From Brevibacillus sedimenti (GTDB taxonomy: Bacteria; Bacillota; Bacilli; Brevibacillales; Brevibacillaceae), in assembly GCF_020923495.1 (NCBI RefSeq), contig NZ_CP064048.1, positions 1,676,501-1,740,500 on the forward strand: a stretch of DNA of 64,000 bases, given 5' to 3'. Positions within the stretch are counted from its first letter, which is position 1; every line of letters starts with the position of its first letter. Under the pieces are notes generated by a model. The model worked only from the letters and a program-made list of their open reading frames with translations. It had not been told where the DNA came from and searched no databases. The position numbers and the translations under genes are program-made. This document shows, piece after piece, positions 55,924-63,596 of the stretch.

Positions 55924-56271
55924 GGAGGGGCATCCCCCTCTTCAGACTGTAGGCAAACCGATTGTATCGAAGGAGAAGCATGTTTCCAGGCAGAGCGACT
56001 TGTGAGCCCAACCGAGCGGAGCAGCGATTTGCGGGAAAAAGGAGCGCCACCTCTGAATGGGCTGCAAAGCGATGCGGCTTTGGCGATCCCCCGCAAATCG
56101 GTGCGGAGCGGGCAGTCTCTGCTTCCCGGCTGGGCGTTGACTGGGCCCCGCCGAACGCGAGCGTTAGCTTGTGTTCGGTGGGTAAAGCACGGAGCGGATG
56201 CCGGAAATGTGCTTCTCCCCCCAGCAGTCACTTTGTCTACACACTGAGGAGGGGGGATGCCCCTCCTTTTT
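55924..56271. repeat. terminator-flanked structured repeat, copy D
   Basis: The element is 55943-56246, starting CAGACTGTAGGCAAACC and ending TTTGTCTACACACTG. The right flank is the terminator AGGAGGGGGGATGCCCCTCC with a T run. The left flank GGAGGGGCATCCCCCTC (55924-55940) is its reverse complement with one base lost, unlike the direct duplications at copies A-C. Internal stems GCATGTTTCC/GGAAATGTGC and CGATTTGCGGG/CCCGCAAATCG are present. It separates convergent doxX and MBL genes. Confidence 0.82.
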
Positions 56272-56282
56272 CTTGCGCGGCT

Positions 56283-56948
56283 TTACCCGTACATGCGCAT
56301 ATACTCCGCCACCTGCTCTCCGGCCGCAAACACCGGTCCGCCGTGACATACTTCCAGCCGCCTGGGCATCAGCTCCCGCACGATGGCGCTGCTTTTCACC
56401 GCTTCCGCCATGTCCGCCGTGAACATCGGCATTGGTCGGCGGAGCTGTCCGTTTTTGGAGGTAAACAGGTCGCCGGCGAGCAGCACGCGGTCCTGCTCAT
56501 GATAGTAGACGACGTGACCGGGGGAGTGGCCGGGGGTCAGATACGGCTTCAGGCCGGCGATGGGTTGGAGCTGTCCGTCCGCGCTTTCGGCGAGCGGTGC
56601 CGCCAGTCCTGCGGCAACGTTGCGCTCCGGTTTCTTGCGGCGGGGATACGGCAGCGCTCCTTCCATGTAGGGAATCTCGATGCGGTGTGCGTATACGGGA
56701 ACGGCGTATTTGTCCAGAATCCCCCTGATCGCCCCGACGTGGTCGGAATGGCCGTGCGTGAGCAGGATGCGCCGCAGCGGACCGGCGTTCAACCTGTCGA
56801 TAAACCGCAAAATGCCGGCGGTCATGAACGGCAGGCCGGCGTCGACAAGCGTGACGCCGTCGTCAGCGGTAACGACCCAGACGCGCACGGGGATCAGCAG
56901 CCACGCCTTGAGGCTCCAAATGTGCTCGGAGATTTGTTCCGCCTTCAT
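56283..56948 (-). CDS. MBL-fold metallo-hydrolase
   Basis: 221-residue metallo-beta-lactamase-fold hydrolase. The metal-binding HxHxDH motif is LTHGHSDHVG (about residues 59-68), further ligands are in LTPGHSPGHVVYYH (about 137-150) and LLAGDLF. The fold covers glyoxalase II-like hydrolases, RNases and lactonases; nothing here sets the substrate. Its start directly abuts the stop of the TetR gene upstream, so the two are one operon and TetR probably controls it. No signal peptide. Confidence 0.88.
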   Translation of the reverse strand: MKAEQISEHIWSLKAWLLIPVRVWVVTADDGVTLVDAGLPFMTAGILRFIDRLNAGPLRRILLTHGHSDHVGAIRGILDKYAVPVYAHRIEIPYMEGALPYPRRKKPERNVAAGLAAPLAESADGQLQPIAGLKPYLTPGHSPGHVVYYHEQDRVLLAGDLFTSKNGQLRRPMPMFTADMAEAVKSSAIVRELMPRRLEVCHGGPVFAAGEQVAEYMRMYG

Positions 56949-57587
56949 CTACGCACCACTTCCTTTTGTCGCGGTATGGTGAAATCCGGCCAGCAGGACG
57001 TCCCAGGCGAGGTCAAACGTGGGTTCCAGCCGCTTCAGCAGGTGGTCGAGCGGCTCGGCGGAGTGGGTGTACGTTCCGATGATTCCATGCAGGGTAAAGA
57101 AATAGATGCGGGTGTAGGCCAGCACCCGATCGTCCGGCGTATCCGGCGGCAGACACGCCCGGACCGCCTGCCTGAGCAGGCCGAACAACCGGTTCCGAAT
57201 CTGCTGGACCTCCAGCGCCGGCGTCTCTTCGTCAACGCGGGACGCTTTTGCCATGAAAAAAATCGTGTACATGTTCCGGTTCGCCAGACAAAAGCGGACG
57301 AATGTCCGGGTGACTGCCTGCAGGCTGTCTGCGGGAGCGAGCGTTTGGTCGCGCAGGAAGGCCTCCATCTGCTGGTGCAGGGATTGCAGCGGTTCCATGG
57401 AGAGATGGTGAAGGAGCGCCTCTTTGTCCTTGAAGTACAGGTAGATGGTCGTGTGGGAGCATCCAGCCTGTTTGGCGATCTCCCGCATGGTCACGGCGTC
57501 AAAACCGCGTTCGGCAAACAGCGTTCCGGCTGCTGCCAATATCGCCCGTCGCGTCTCCTCGGAACGGATTTCCTGTCTGTTCGGCAT
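56949..57587 (-). CDS. TetR-family transcriptional regulator
   Basis: 212-residue TetR regulator with the N-terminal HTH FDAVTMREIAKQAGCSHTTI followed by YLYFKDKEALLHHLS (about residues 28-62). The C-terminal ligand domain is not assignable. ATG 57587 is chosen because AAAGGAGC lies upstream; the open frame extends to 57620. Three half-sites of AACC-N-NGGTT type lie 38-84 bp upstream. It probably represses itself and the following MBL-hydrolase gene. Confidence 0.88.
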   Translation of the reverse strand: MPNRQEIRSEETRRAILAAAGTLFAERGFDAVTMREIAKQAGCSHTTIYLYFKDKEALLHHLSMEPLQSLHQQMEAFLRDQTLAPADSLQAVTRTFVRFCLANRNMYTIFFMAKASRVDEETPALEVQQIRNRLFGLLRQAVRACLPPDTPDDRVLAYTRIYFFTLHGIIGTYTHSAEPLDHLLKRLEPTFDLAWDVLLAGFHHTATKGSGA

Positions 57588-57624
57588 GGGAATTCTCGCT
57601 CCTTTCATGTGATTGGACATATGA

Positions 57625-57671
57625 TAACCAATGGTTAGTAACCGTTGGTTATAAAATAACCGATGGTAACC
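57625..57671. promoter_or_regulatory. TetR operator region
   Basis: TAACCAATGGTTA (57625-57637) and TAACCGTTGGTTA (57639-57651) are two adjacent 13-bp dyads separated by one base; a third related site TAACCGATGGTAACC follows at 57657-57671. The array lies directly upstream of the TetR gene and about 80 bp from the tcyP promoter. Confidence 0.75.
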
Positions 57672-57753
57672 TTGGCTGTCAATCTGGTATGTGCCAGATG
57701 AGATAGTGACATAGGCGTCTGGTGTTGCGTATGTATGTAAGTGTAAATCCTAC

Positions 57754-57782
57754 TTGACCTATCGGTTTTTGTATCATATAAA
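57754..57782 (+). promoter_or_regulatory. sigma-A promoter of the tcyP-like gene
   Basis: TTGACC (57754-57759), 17 bp, TATAAA (57777-57782). The leader of about 55 nt contains a small CCGC/GCGG hairpin and no riboswitch I can recognise. Confidence 0.7.
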
Positions 57783-57843
57783 TGTATTGTTCCGCATCGG
57801 AGCGGAATCAGGAAGTCATGCCGGACAATCGGAGGGAATTATC

Positions 57844-59232
57844 ATGCTGACGTTGTTGTCCATTGTAAACATTGTGTTCATGCTGCTTCTGATGGCCGGA
57901 TTGTATGCCATGCAGAAGAAGCATGTGTCGTTTTCCAAACGCGTCTTTGCCGCTCTGGGGGCAGGGATCGTTTTCGGTCTGATCCTGCAGGCTGTATACG
58001 GCATCAAGTCGGACGTACTGCAGACGTCGATCGACTGGTTCAACATTGTGGGGAAAGGCTACGTCAAACTGCTGCAAATGATTGTCATGCCGCTGGTCTT
58101 TCTCTCCATTTTGGCTGCCTTTACCAAAATGAAGCTGTCCGCGAACATCGGGAGGATCAGCACGCTGATTCTCGTCATCCTGGTGGGCACGACCGCAGTG
58201 GCCGCAGCCATCGGGATTGGCTTCACATTCGCGTTTGACCTGGACGGCGTGCAGCTGCAGCAGGGAGCAGCGGAGACTGCGCGCATCGAGCAGGTGGAGC
58301 AGAAGCTGGGCGAGCTGCAAACGATGACGCTGCCGCAAAAAATCCTGGAGCTGCTGCCGGCCAACCCGTTCCAGGATTTCACGGGAGCACGCCCGACGTC
58401 GACGATCGCCGTCGTCATCTTTGCCGCCATCATTGGCCTGGCGTTTTTGGGAGTGAAGCGGAAGCATCCTGACCATGCCGAACAATTCGCCGGCATCGTC
58501 GACACGTTTTACACGGTCTTGATGAGGGTGGTGACGCTCATCTTGCGTCTGACACCCTACGGCGTGCTGGCGATCATGACACGGGTGACCGCCACCAGTG
58601 ACTACGAAGCCATCTGGAACCTGGGCAAATTTGTCGTGGCGTCGTATGCGGCCCTGCTCGTCATGTTTGCCGTTCATTTGCTGCTGCTGGCTCTGGCGGG
58701 ATTAAATCCCCTCACCTTTGTGAGAAAGGCGTTCCCTGTGCTGACTTTCGCCTTTACATCCAGGACCAGCGCGGGTACGCTGCCGCTTAACGTCAAGACG
58801 CAGACGGACGAACTGGGAGTGCCGGAGGGCATTGCCAACTTCGCCGGGTCGTTTGGTCTGTCCATCGGCCAAAACGGCTGCGCGGGAATCTATCCGGCGA
58901 TGCTGGCCGTAATGGCGGCTCCTGTTGCCGGCGTCGATCCGCTTTCGCCGTCGTTCATTCTGACGCTGATTCTCGTCGTTGCGCTCAGTTCGTTCGGCGT
59001 AGCGGGCGTGGGCGGCGGTGCGACATTTGCCGCTCTGATGGTGCTGTCGACGATGAATCTGCCGGTGGCGATCGTCGGGCTGCTGATCTCCGTCGAGCCG
59101 CTCATCGACATGGGCCGGACGGCTCTCAACGTAAGCGGCAGCATGACGGCCGGCCTGCTTACCAGCAGAGTGACCGGTGAGCTGGATTATGACGTGTACA
59201 ACGAAACGAAACAGCTGCCGGCTGAGGCGTGA
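57844..59232 (+). CDS. tcyP: L-cystine:cation symporter (TcyP-like)
   Basis: 462-residue dicarboxylate/amino acid:cation symporter (DAACS) family protein. VKLLQMIVMPLVFLSILAAF (about residues 77-96), LTFAFTSRTSAGTLPLNVKT (Ser-rich re-entrant loop) and FGLSIGQNGCAGIYPAMLAV are conserved. GQNGCAGIYPA rather than the NMDGTA of glutamate/dicarboxylate carriers is the cystine-type form. ATG 57844 has CGGAGGG upstream; the longer frame has no signal. metA lies next downstream, so both may serve sulfur amino acid supply. Confidence 0.85.
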   Translation: MLTLLSIVNIVFMLLLMAGLYAMQKKHVSFSKRVFAALGAGIVFGLILQAVYGIKSDVLQTSIDWFNIVGKGYVKLLQMIVMPLVFLSILAAFTKMKLSANIGRISTLILVILVGTTAVAAAIGIGFTFAFDLDGVQLQQGAAETARIEQVEQKLGELQTMTLPQKILELLPANPFQDFTGARPTSTIAVVIFAAIIGLAFLGVKRKHPDHAEQFAGIVDTFYTVLMRVVTLILRLTPYGVLAIMTRVTATSDYEAIWNLGKFVVASYAALLVMFAVHLLLLALAGLNPLTFVRKAFPVLTFAFTSRTSAGTLPLNVKTQTDELGVPEGIANFAGSFGLSIGQNGCAGIYPAMLAVMAAPVAGVDPLSPSFILTLILVVALSSFGVAGVGGGATFAALMVLSTMNLPVAIVGLLISVEPLIDMGRTALNVSGSMTAGLLTSRVTGELDYDVYNETKQLPAEA

Positions 59233-59293
59233 GGCACGCAGGCCGGCCGCACAGAGACAAGGAACCCGCGATTGCACACGAACATGGCATCTG

Positions 59294-59324
59294 CCCCTGA
59301 CCCGCTGGTGGTTGGGGGTTTTTG
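59294..59324 (+). terminator. possible terminator after tcyP
   Basis: CCCC and ACC pair with GGT and GGGG around a short loop and are followed by five T. The stem is imperfect. Confidence 0.5.
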
Positions 59325-59451
59325 CTGCACAAATTGTCATCATTTTCTTTCCTTGAACCTATTCTGGAAGCAGGAAAGAAAAGTATACTTGTCGAATTTG
59401 TCGGATTACTGTCTTGCGGACATCACTGCGACGGATGGAAGGGGGAGAACC

Positions 59452-60369
59452 ATGCCAATCAAATTACCTGACGAACTGCCGGCAACAGAGATATTGGCAA
59501 GAGAAAACATTTTTGTCATGAAGGAAAGCAGGGCCTTTACGCAGGACATTCGGCCGCTGCGCATCGTCATCCTGAATCTGATGCCGGTCAAACAGACGAC
59601 GGAAACCCAGCTGCTCCGCCTTTTGGGGAACACGCCGCTGCAGGTGGAAATCGTTTTGCTCCATCCCGGCAGCCACACCTCCAAAAACACCCCGGCTGAG
59701 CACCTGTCCACGTTTTACAAGACTTTTGAAGAGATCAAGGACGAAAAGTTTGACGGCATGATCATCACCGGCGCGCCGGTTGAACAACTGCCGTTTCACG
59801 AGGTCACCTACTGGAAGGAACTGCAGCAGATTCTCGACTGGAAGCTGACCAACGTCACCTCCACGCTGCATATCTGTTGGGGGGCGCAGGCGGGGTTGTA
59901 CCATCATTTTGGCGTGCCCAAGCACCCGCTGCCCGAGAAGCTGTTCGGCGTCTTTGCGCACACGGTAAACAAGCCAAACGTCAAGCTGTGCCGGGGATTT
60001 GACAGCGTGTTCTACATCCCCCACTCGCGCCATACGGAAAACCGGCGGGAGGACATCGAAAAGGTGGCCGAGCTGGAGATCCTTTCCGAATCGGAAGAAG
60101 CGGGCGTTTACATCGTGGCCACCAAGGACGGCCGGCAGATCTTCGTCACCGGCCACTCGGAATACGATCAGGGGACGCTGCGTGACGAGTACGAGCGCGA
60201 CCGCAGCAAGGGCCTGGACATCGCCATTCCCAAAAACTATTTCCCCAACGACGATCCCAGCCAGCCGCCGGTGGTAAACTGGCGTGCCCATGCCAATCTG
60301 CTGTTTTCCAACTGGCTCAACTACTACGTCTACCAGGAGACGCCATACGACTGGAACGCCATCCGCTAG
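59452..60369 (+). CDS. metA: homoserine O-acetyltransferase (MetA type)
   Basis: 305-residue MetA-family enzyme that acylates homoserine in methionine synthesis. The nucleophile is Cys 142 in [15 protein letters not shown]; the catalytic His and Glu are in IPHSRHTE and VTGHSEYD. Residue 111 is Glu (TGAPVE). Published work on MetA links Glu at this position to acetyl-CoA use and Gly to succinyl-CoA, so acetylation is predicted even though many records say succinyltransferase. ATG 59452 with AAGGGGGAG upstream is the start; the track upstream to 59272 is not coding-like. Confidence 0.93.
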   Translation: MPIKLPDELPATEILARENIFVMKESRAFTQDIRPLRIVILNLMPVKQTTETQLLRLLGNTPLQVEIVLLHPGSHTSKNTPAEHLSTFYKTFEEIKDEKFDGMIITGAPVEQLPFHEVTYWKELQQILDWKLTNVTSTLHICWGAQAGLYHHFGVPKHPLPEKLFGVFAHTVNKPNVKLCRGFDSVFYIPHSRHTENRREDIEKVAELEILSESEEAGVYIVATKDGRQIFVTGHSEYDQGTLRDEYERDRSKGLDIAIPKNYFPNDDPSQPPVVNWRAHANLLFSNWLNYYVYQETPYDWNAIR

Positions 60370-60383
60370 CGCCGGAAGACGCC

Positions 60384-60414
60384 AACCATCCGGACTGCGG
60401 GTGGTTTCTTTTTT
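60384..60414 (+). terminator. intrinsic terminator of metA
   Basis: AACCATCC (60384-60391) pairs with GGGTGGTT (60399-60406) with one wobble, followed by a T-rich tail. Confidence 0.7.
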
Positions 60415-60552
60415 GGGGGCGTGGACAGATCGCGACAGTTCCCCGGGAAATCGGATGCGGACCTGGAGGCGGGAGCGGGAGGATTTCTGCGCGCGCTGAC
60501 ATGTGTGGTAAGCTGGAAGGACAGACAAGCTGCGCGAAGAGGGGGCAGAGCG

Positions 60553-61437
60553 ATGGACATCAGGCAGCTTCAGTATTTTGCCGAAGTGGTGAAACAGCGG
60601 AGCTTTACGCGGGCGGCGGAGGTCCTGCACGTCTCCCAGCCGTCCATCAGCAAGGTGATCAAAAGTCTGGAAGCGGAGCTCGGGGTGACGCTTCTGGAGC
60701 GAAGCGACCGGAAGATGAAACTGACCGATGCAGGCGAATTGGTGTACGAGCATGCGACCAAAATGCTTCAGCTGATGGAGAGCCTCTATGCCTCTGTGGC
60801 CGAAATGAGAAACCTGCAGCGGGGCAGGGTCAAAATCGGCATGATGCCGACGGTCGGATCGCTGCTGCTGCCCCAGGTGATTGCTCGGTTCAAACAGGAA
60901 TACCCCGGCATCGACCTGGAGATGAGGGAGTACAGCGCCAAGCGGCTGGAGGTGCAGGTGGAGCAGGGGCACATCGACGTCGGGCTGACGGTGCTTCCGG
61001 TCAACACGCAATCATTTGTCGCCGTTCCGCTCGCGGCGGAGGACCTGGTTGCCATCGTTCACCGGGAGCATTGGCTTTCCGCCAGGGAGTCGGTCAGTCT
61101 GGCGGAATTGAAGGACGAGTCGTTTATCCTGTTCACCGAGGAGTACGCCCTGCACGATGTGGTTCGGCAGGCGTGCAGGCGCTCCGGGTTTGAACCGCAG
61201 GTCGCCTACATGAGTTCGCTCTGGGATTTCGTCGAGGAAATGGTCGCGACCCGACTGGGCATCTCACTGGTTCCCCGCTCCGTAGCCAGACGGCTCAACA
61301 ACAGTCTTTTGAAAATGGTCCGCATCTCTTCGCCGCCGATCGACTGGCATTACGCGCTGATCTACCGCAAGGACGGCTATTTGTCGCGCGCGGCACGGGC
61401 GTTTGTCGCCTTTGTTCAACAGCACCTTGCATCATAA
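60553..61437 (+). CDS. cidR: LysR-family regulator (CidR-like)
   Basis: 294-residue LysR regulator. The HTH is MDIRQLQYFAEVVKQRSFTR, then AAEVLHVSQPSISKVIKSLE (residues 1-40). The effector domain covers about 90-290. It lies 102 bp upstream of cidA-cidB in the same direction, the arrangement seen for CidR, which in Staphylococcus and Bacillus induces cidAB in response to acetate-related signals. The start ATG 60553 has GAGGGGGC upstream. The symbol is assigned from context. Confidence 0.85.
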   Translation: MDIRQLQYFAEVVKQRSFTRAAEVLHVSQPSISKVIKSLEAELGVTLLERSDRKMKLTDAGELVYEHATKMLQLMESLYASVAEMRNLQRGRVKIGMMPTVGSLLLPQVIARFKQEYPGIDLEMREYSAKRLEVQVEQGHIDVGLTVLPVNTQSFVAVPLAAEDLVAIVHREHWLSARESVSLAELKDESFILFTEEYALHDVVRQACRRSGFEPQVAYMSSLWDFVEEMVATRLGISLVPRSVARRLNNSLLKMVRISSPPIDWHYALIYRKDGYLSRAARAFVAFVQQHLAS

Positions 61438-61539
61438 CCACAAGGCATGGAGTTGATGACAATTATGTATTGTACGAATGAAATCGGGACGGCGTAGAAT
61501 GAACGTAACAATGTGGCATGTCCGTAGGAGGCGGTCCCG

Positions 61540-61929
61540 ATGAAAAAATGGCTGCAAGCAATCCCGCAGATGCTGCTTCTGCTCCTGTTTTCCTGGTTGG
61601 GAAAGGCGGTCGCGGCGGTATTTCACCTGCACGTGCCCGGCTCCCTGATCGGGATGATGCTGCTGTTTGTTGCCCTGCAGGCGGGATGGGTGCGGCTCAC
61701 GTGGGTGGAAGCGGGAGCGGCGCTGCTCTTTGGCGAGATGATCCTGTTCTTTGTGCCGACGATCGTCGGGATTGTGCAGGTCCCGTGGCTGTTGGGGACA
61801 AAGGGATTGTTGGTGCTGCTCGTCGTGTTGAGCGGAACCGCACTGGTGATGGTTTCCACCGGTGTCATAGCGGAACGGCTGCACCGGATGAGGGAGGGGA
61901 AGCGGCGTGATTGCGTGGAGCGTGTGTAG
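61540..61929 (+). CDS. cidA: holin-like protein CidA
   Basis: 129-residue membrane protein with four hydrophobic helices of the CidA/LrgA family. LLLLLFSWLGKAVAAVFHLH, VPGSLIGMMLLFVAL (about 32-46) and LFFVPTIVGIV (about 70-80) are the hallmark segments. Family members act as holin-like pores linked to autolysis, cell death or pyruvate transport. AGGAGGCGG precedes ATG 61540. It overlaps cidB by 23 bp, indicating co-translation. Confidence 0.9.
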   Translation: MKKWLQAIPQMLLLLLFSWLGKAVAAVFHLHVPGSLIGMMLLFVALQAGWVRLTWVEAGAALLFGEMILFFVPTIVGIVQVPWLLGTKGLLVLLVVLSGTALVMVSTGVIAERLHRMREGKRRDCVERV

Positions 61930-62602
61930 TTTGCCGCTGACTGTTCTCTTTTATTGGCTCAGCAAGCGGATAAATCGACGCAGACCGGGCCTGCTGTTTT
62001 CTCCCGCCGTGCTGACTCCGGCGGCGGTGATCGGGGTGCTGGCTGTCTCCGGTCTTCCTTACGAGGTGTACATTGAAAACGCTTCCATTTTACACGAAAT
62101 GCTGGGTGTCGTGACAGTGGCGTTTGCCGTCCCTCTGTACCGGAATTGGCCGATTCTTGCCGCCAACTGGCAGATCATCATATTGAGTCTGGCTGCCGGA
62201 TCGCTGGTGTCCATCATCGCGGGTGTCTCGACGACGATGCTCGTGGGCCTGGGGGAAACGGCGGCCATCAGCGTGATCCCCCGTTCCGTCACCATGCCGA
62301 TCGCCGTCGGCTTGTCGCAGGCGATCGGCGGAGTGCCGTCGCTGACAGCCGTGTTTTGCATGCTGACCAGTTATGCGGGCGTCTTTATGGCACCGGTGAT
62401 CATCAAACGCTGCGCGCTTAACCGGCCCGAGTCGATCGGGCTGATGTACGGCATGGGGGCACATGTGCTGGGCATGGTCAAGGCGTTTGAGCGGGGGGAT
62501 CTGGCGGGAAGCTCCTCGACGCTGGCCGTAATCGCCGGCGCGCTCATCTCGGTCGTGTGGGTATTTCTCCTGCTGCCGGCCATTCAGATGTGGCTCGCCT
62601 AG
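61907..62602 (+). CDS. cidB: LrgB/CidB-family membrane protein
   Basis: 231-residue integral membrane protein that partners CidA. Conserved blocks: LGVVTVAFAVPLYRNWPIL (about residues 66-84), SVIPRSVTMPIAVGLSQAIG (about 121-140) and YGMGAHVLGMVKAFE. About seven hydrophobic helices. It starts at GTG 61907 inside cidA. Recent work on LrgAB homologues supports pyruvate transport as an alternative to a lytic role. Confidence 0.92.
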   Translation: MIAWSVCSLPLTVLFYWLSKRINRRRPGLLFSPAVLTPAAVIGVLAVSGLPYEVYIENASILHEMLGVVTVAFAVPLYRNWPILAANWQIIILSLAAGSLVSIIAGVSTTMLVGLGETAAISVIPRSVTMPIAVGLSQAIGGVPSLTAVFCMLTSYAGVFMAPVIIKRCALNRPESIGLMYGMGAHVLGMVKAFERGDLAGSSSTLAVIAGALISVVWVFLLLPAIQMWLA

Positions 62603-62707
62603 CGAGAATGCACTCCTCGACTTGTGATCCGCAGCAGAGATGGGGGTGATATTCACCGTCTCGTTGCATAGACATTTACAAGGATCCGGTAAGAGAGGGG
62701 TGATCGC

Positions 62708-63538
62708 ATGATTACAATCGCAGGTTCGCCGGTCGATCCGTCCGAGTTACTGGGAGCGTGGTCGTTATCCGGGGGACAGCGGGAAGTGGTGACGGCCATG
62801 GCGCGCAGCCGGGACGTATACGCCTATCCCTCTGCCCAGGTCTTGCGGTTTGAACTGAAGTTGCGCGAGCGGTTGGTGAAATCAGCAGTGGCACTTGCCC
62901 ACAGCGGACTGGCATTCGCCACTTTCGAACGGACGAGGTGCAACGAGGAGTTTTGGATCAAAACCGAGTACGGCGGGTGCCTGCTCCGGGAAAACGTGCC
63001 GCCGTCCGTCGCCATCGAGGATATTTTCCGCCGCGGCCGGGCCTACGCGCTGGAATGCGCCACGGCGATGGTGGTCATAATCTACTACGCCGTGCTGCAA
63101 TCGATACGGCGGTCCGACTTTGACCGGCTGTTTTCCGGGTTGCTTCTGTACGATTGGCGGTATGACCAGGACCTGCGGTTGACAACGGTTCGGACGAGGT
63201 CCTTCCTGCCGGGAGACATTGTGTATTTTGAAAATCCCGACTTCGATCCGTCCACACCGGAGTGGCAGGGAGAGAATGCAGTGGTGCTGGGAGGAGGGGA
63301 GTACTACGGTCACGGCATCGGCATCGGTCCCGCCGAGATGTTCATTCGCCATCTCAACCGGCAGCGGAGACCGGGCGCCACCCGGTCGGCCTTCCTGTCT
63401 GATCTGGTGACGCGGCCCGGGTTTGCGTACCTGTCCCAGTTTGAGGGCAGCTCGTTCGCCCAGGCTTCACATGCAGAGCCGCTGCCGGCATGGGAGCTGG
63501 TTATCGCTCGGATCGGCTCGTCCGTTTGGGAGGTGTAG
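62708..63538 (+). CDS. tgl: protein-glutamine gamma-glutamyltransferase (spore coat)
   Basis: 276-residue spore-coat transglutaminase that crosslinks coat proteins such as GerQ through glutamyl-lysine bonds. The family pattern includes SGLAFATFERTRCNEEFW, then RAYALECATAMVVIIYYAVL with the catalytic Cys (about residue 119), and LPGDIVYFENPDFDP and GIGIGPAEMFI with the His/Glu partners. Length suits Tgl (about 245-280). ATG 62708 has AGAGGGGTG upstream. The gene indicates an endospore former. Its stop codon abuts a single end of the dispersed repeat. Confidence 0.92.
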   Translation: MITIAGSPVDPSELLGAWSLSGGQREVVTAMARSRDVYAYPSAQVLRFELKLRERLVKSAVALAHSGLAFATFERTRCNEEFWIKTEYGGCLLRENVPPSVAIEDIFRRGRAYALECATAMVVIIYYAVLQSIRRSDFDRLFSGLLLYDWRYDQDLRLTTVRTRSFLPGDIVYFENPDFDPSTPEWQGENAVVLGGGEYYGHGIGIGPAEMFIRHLNRQRRPGATRSAFLSDLVTRPGFAYLSQFEGSSFAQASHAEPLPAWELVIARIGSSVWEV

Positions 63539-63539
63539 C

Positions 63540-63585
63540 TGTCTGCACGCTGAGCCTCGCCCCTGACTTGGGCGAGGCTGTTTGC
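63540..63585. repeat. single end of the terminator-associated repeat, copy F
   Basis: TGTCTGCACGCTG (63540-63552) matches the end TGTCTACACACTG of copies C and D. It is followed, as there, by A and a terminator stem: AGCCTCGCCC/GGGCGAGGCT (63553-63579) and a short T run. The rest of the element is missing, possibly lost by deletion up to the tgl stop codon. Confidence 0.6.
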
Positions 63586-63596
63586 GTGCAATTTGT

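Noticed and set aside
55843-56247. Protein-like frames inside the repeats (for example PTERSSDLREKGAPPLN)
   Set aside because: They recur because the repeat recurs; the frames are shifted or stopped in other copies, while the base-paired stems are kept.
55962-57638. 558-codon plus-strand frame from repeat copy D through the MBL and TetR genes
   Set aside because: It combines repeat sequence with the antisense of two secure genes and has no domain.
59233-59451. SAM riboswitch upstream of metA
   Set aside because: The conserved SAM-I core is not present; only a probable terminator of the upstream gene was found.
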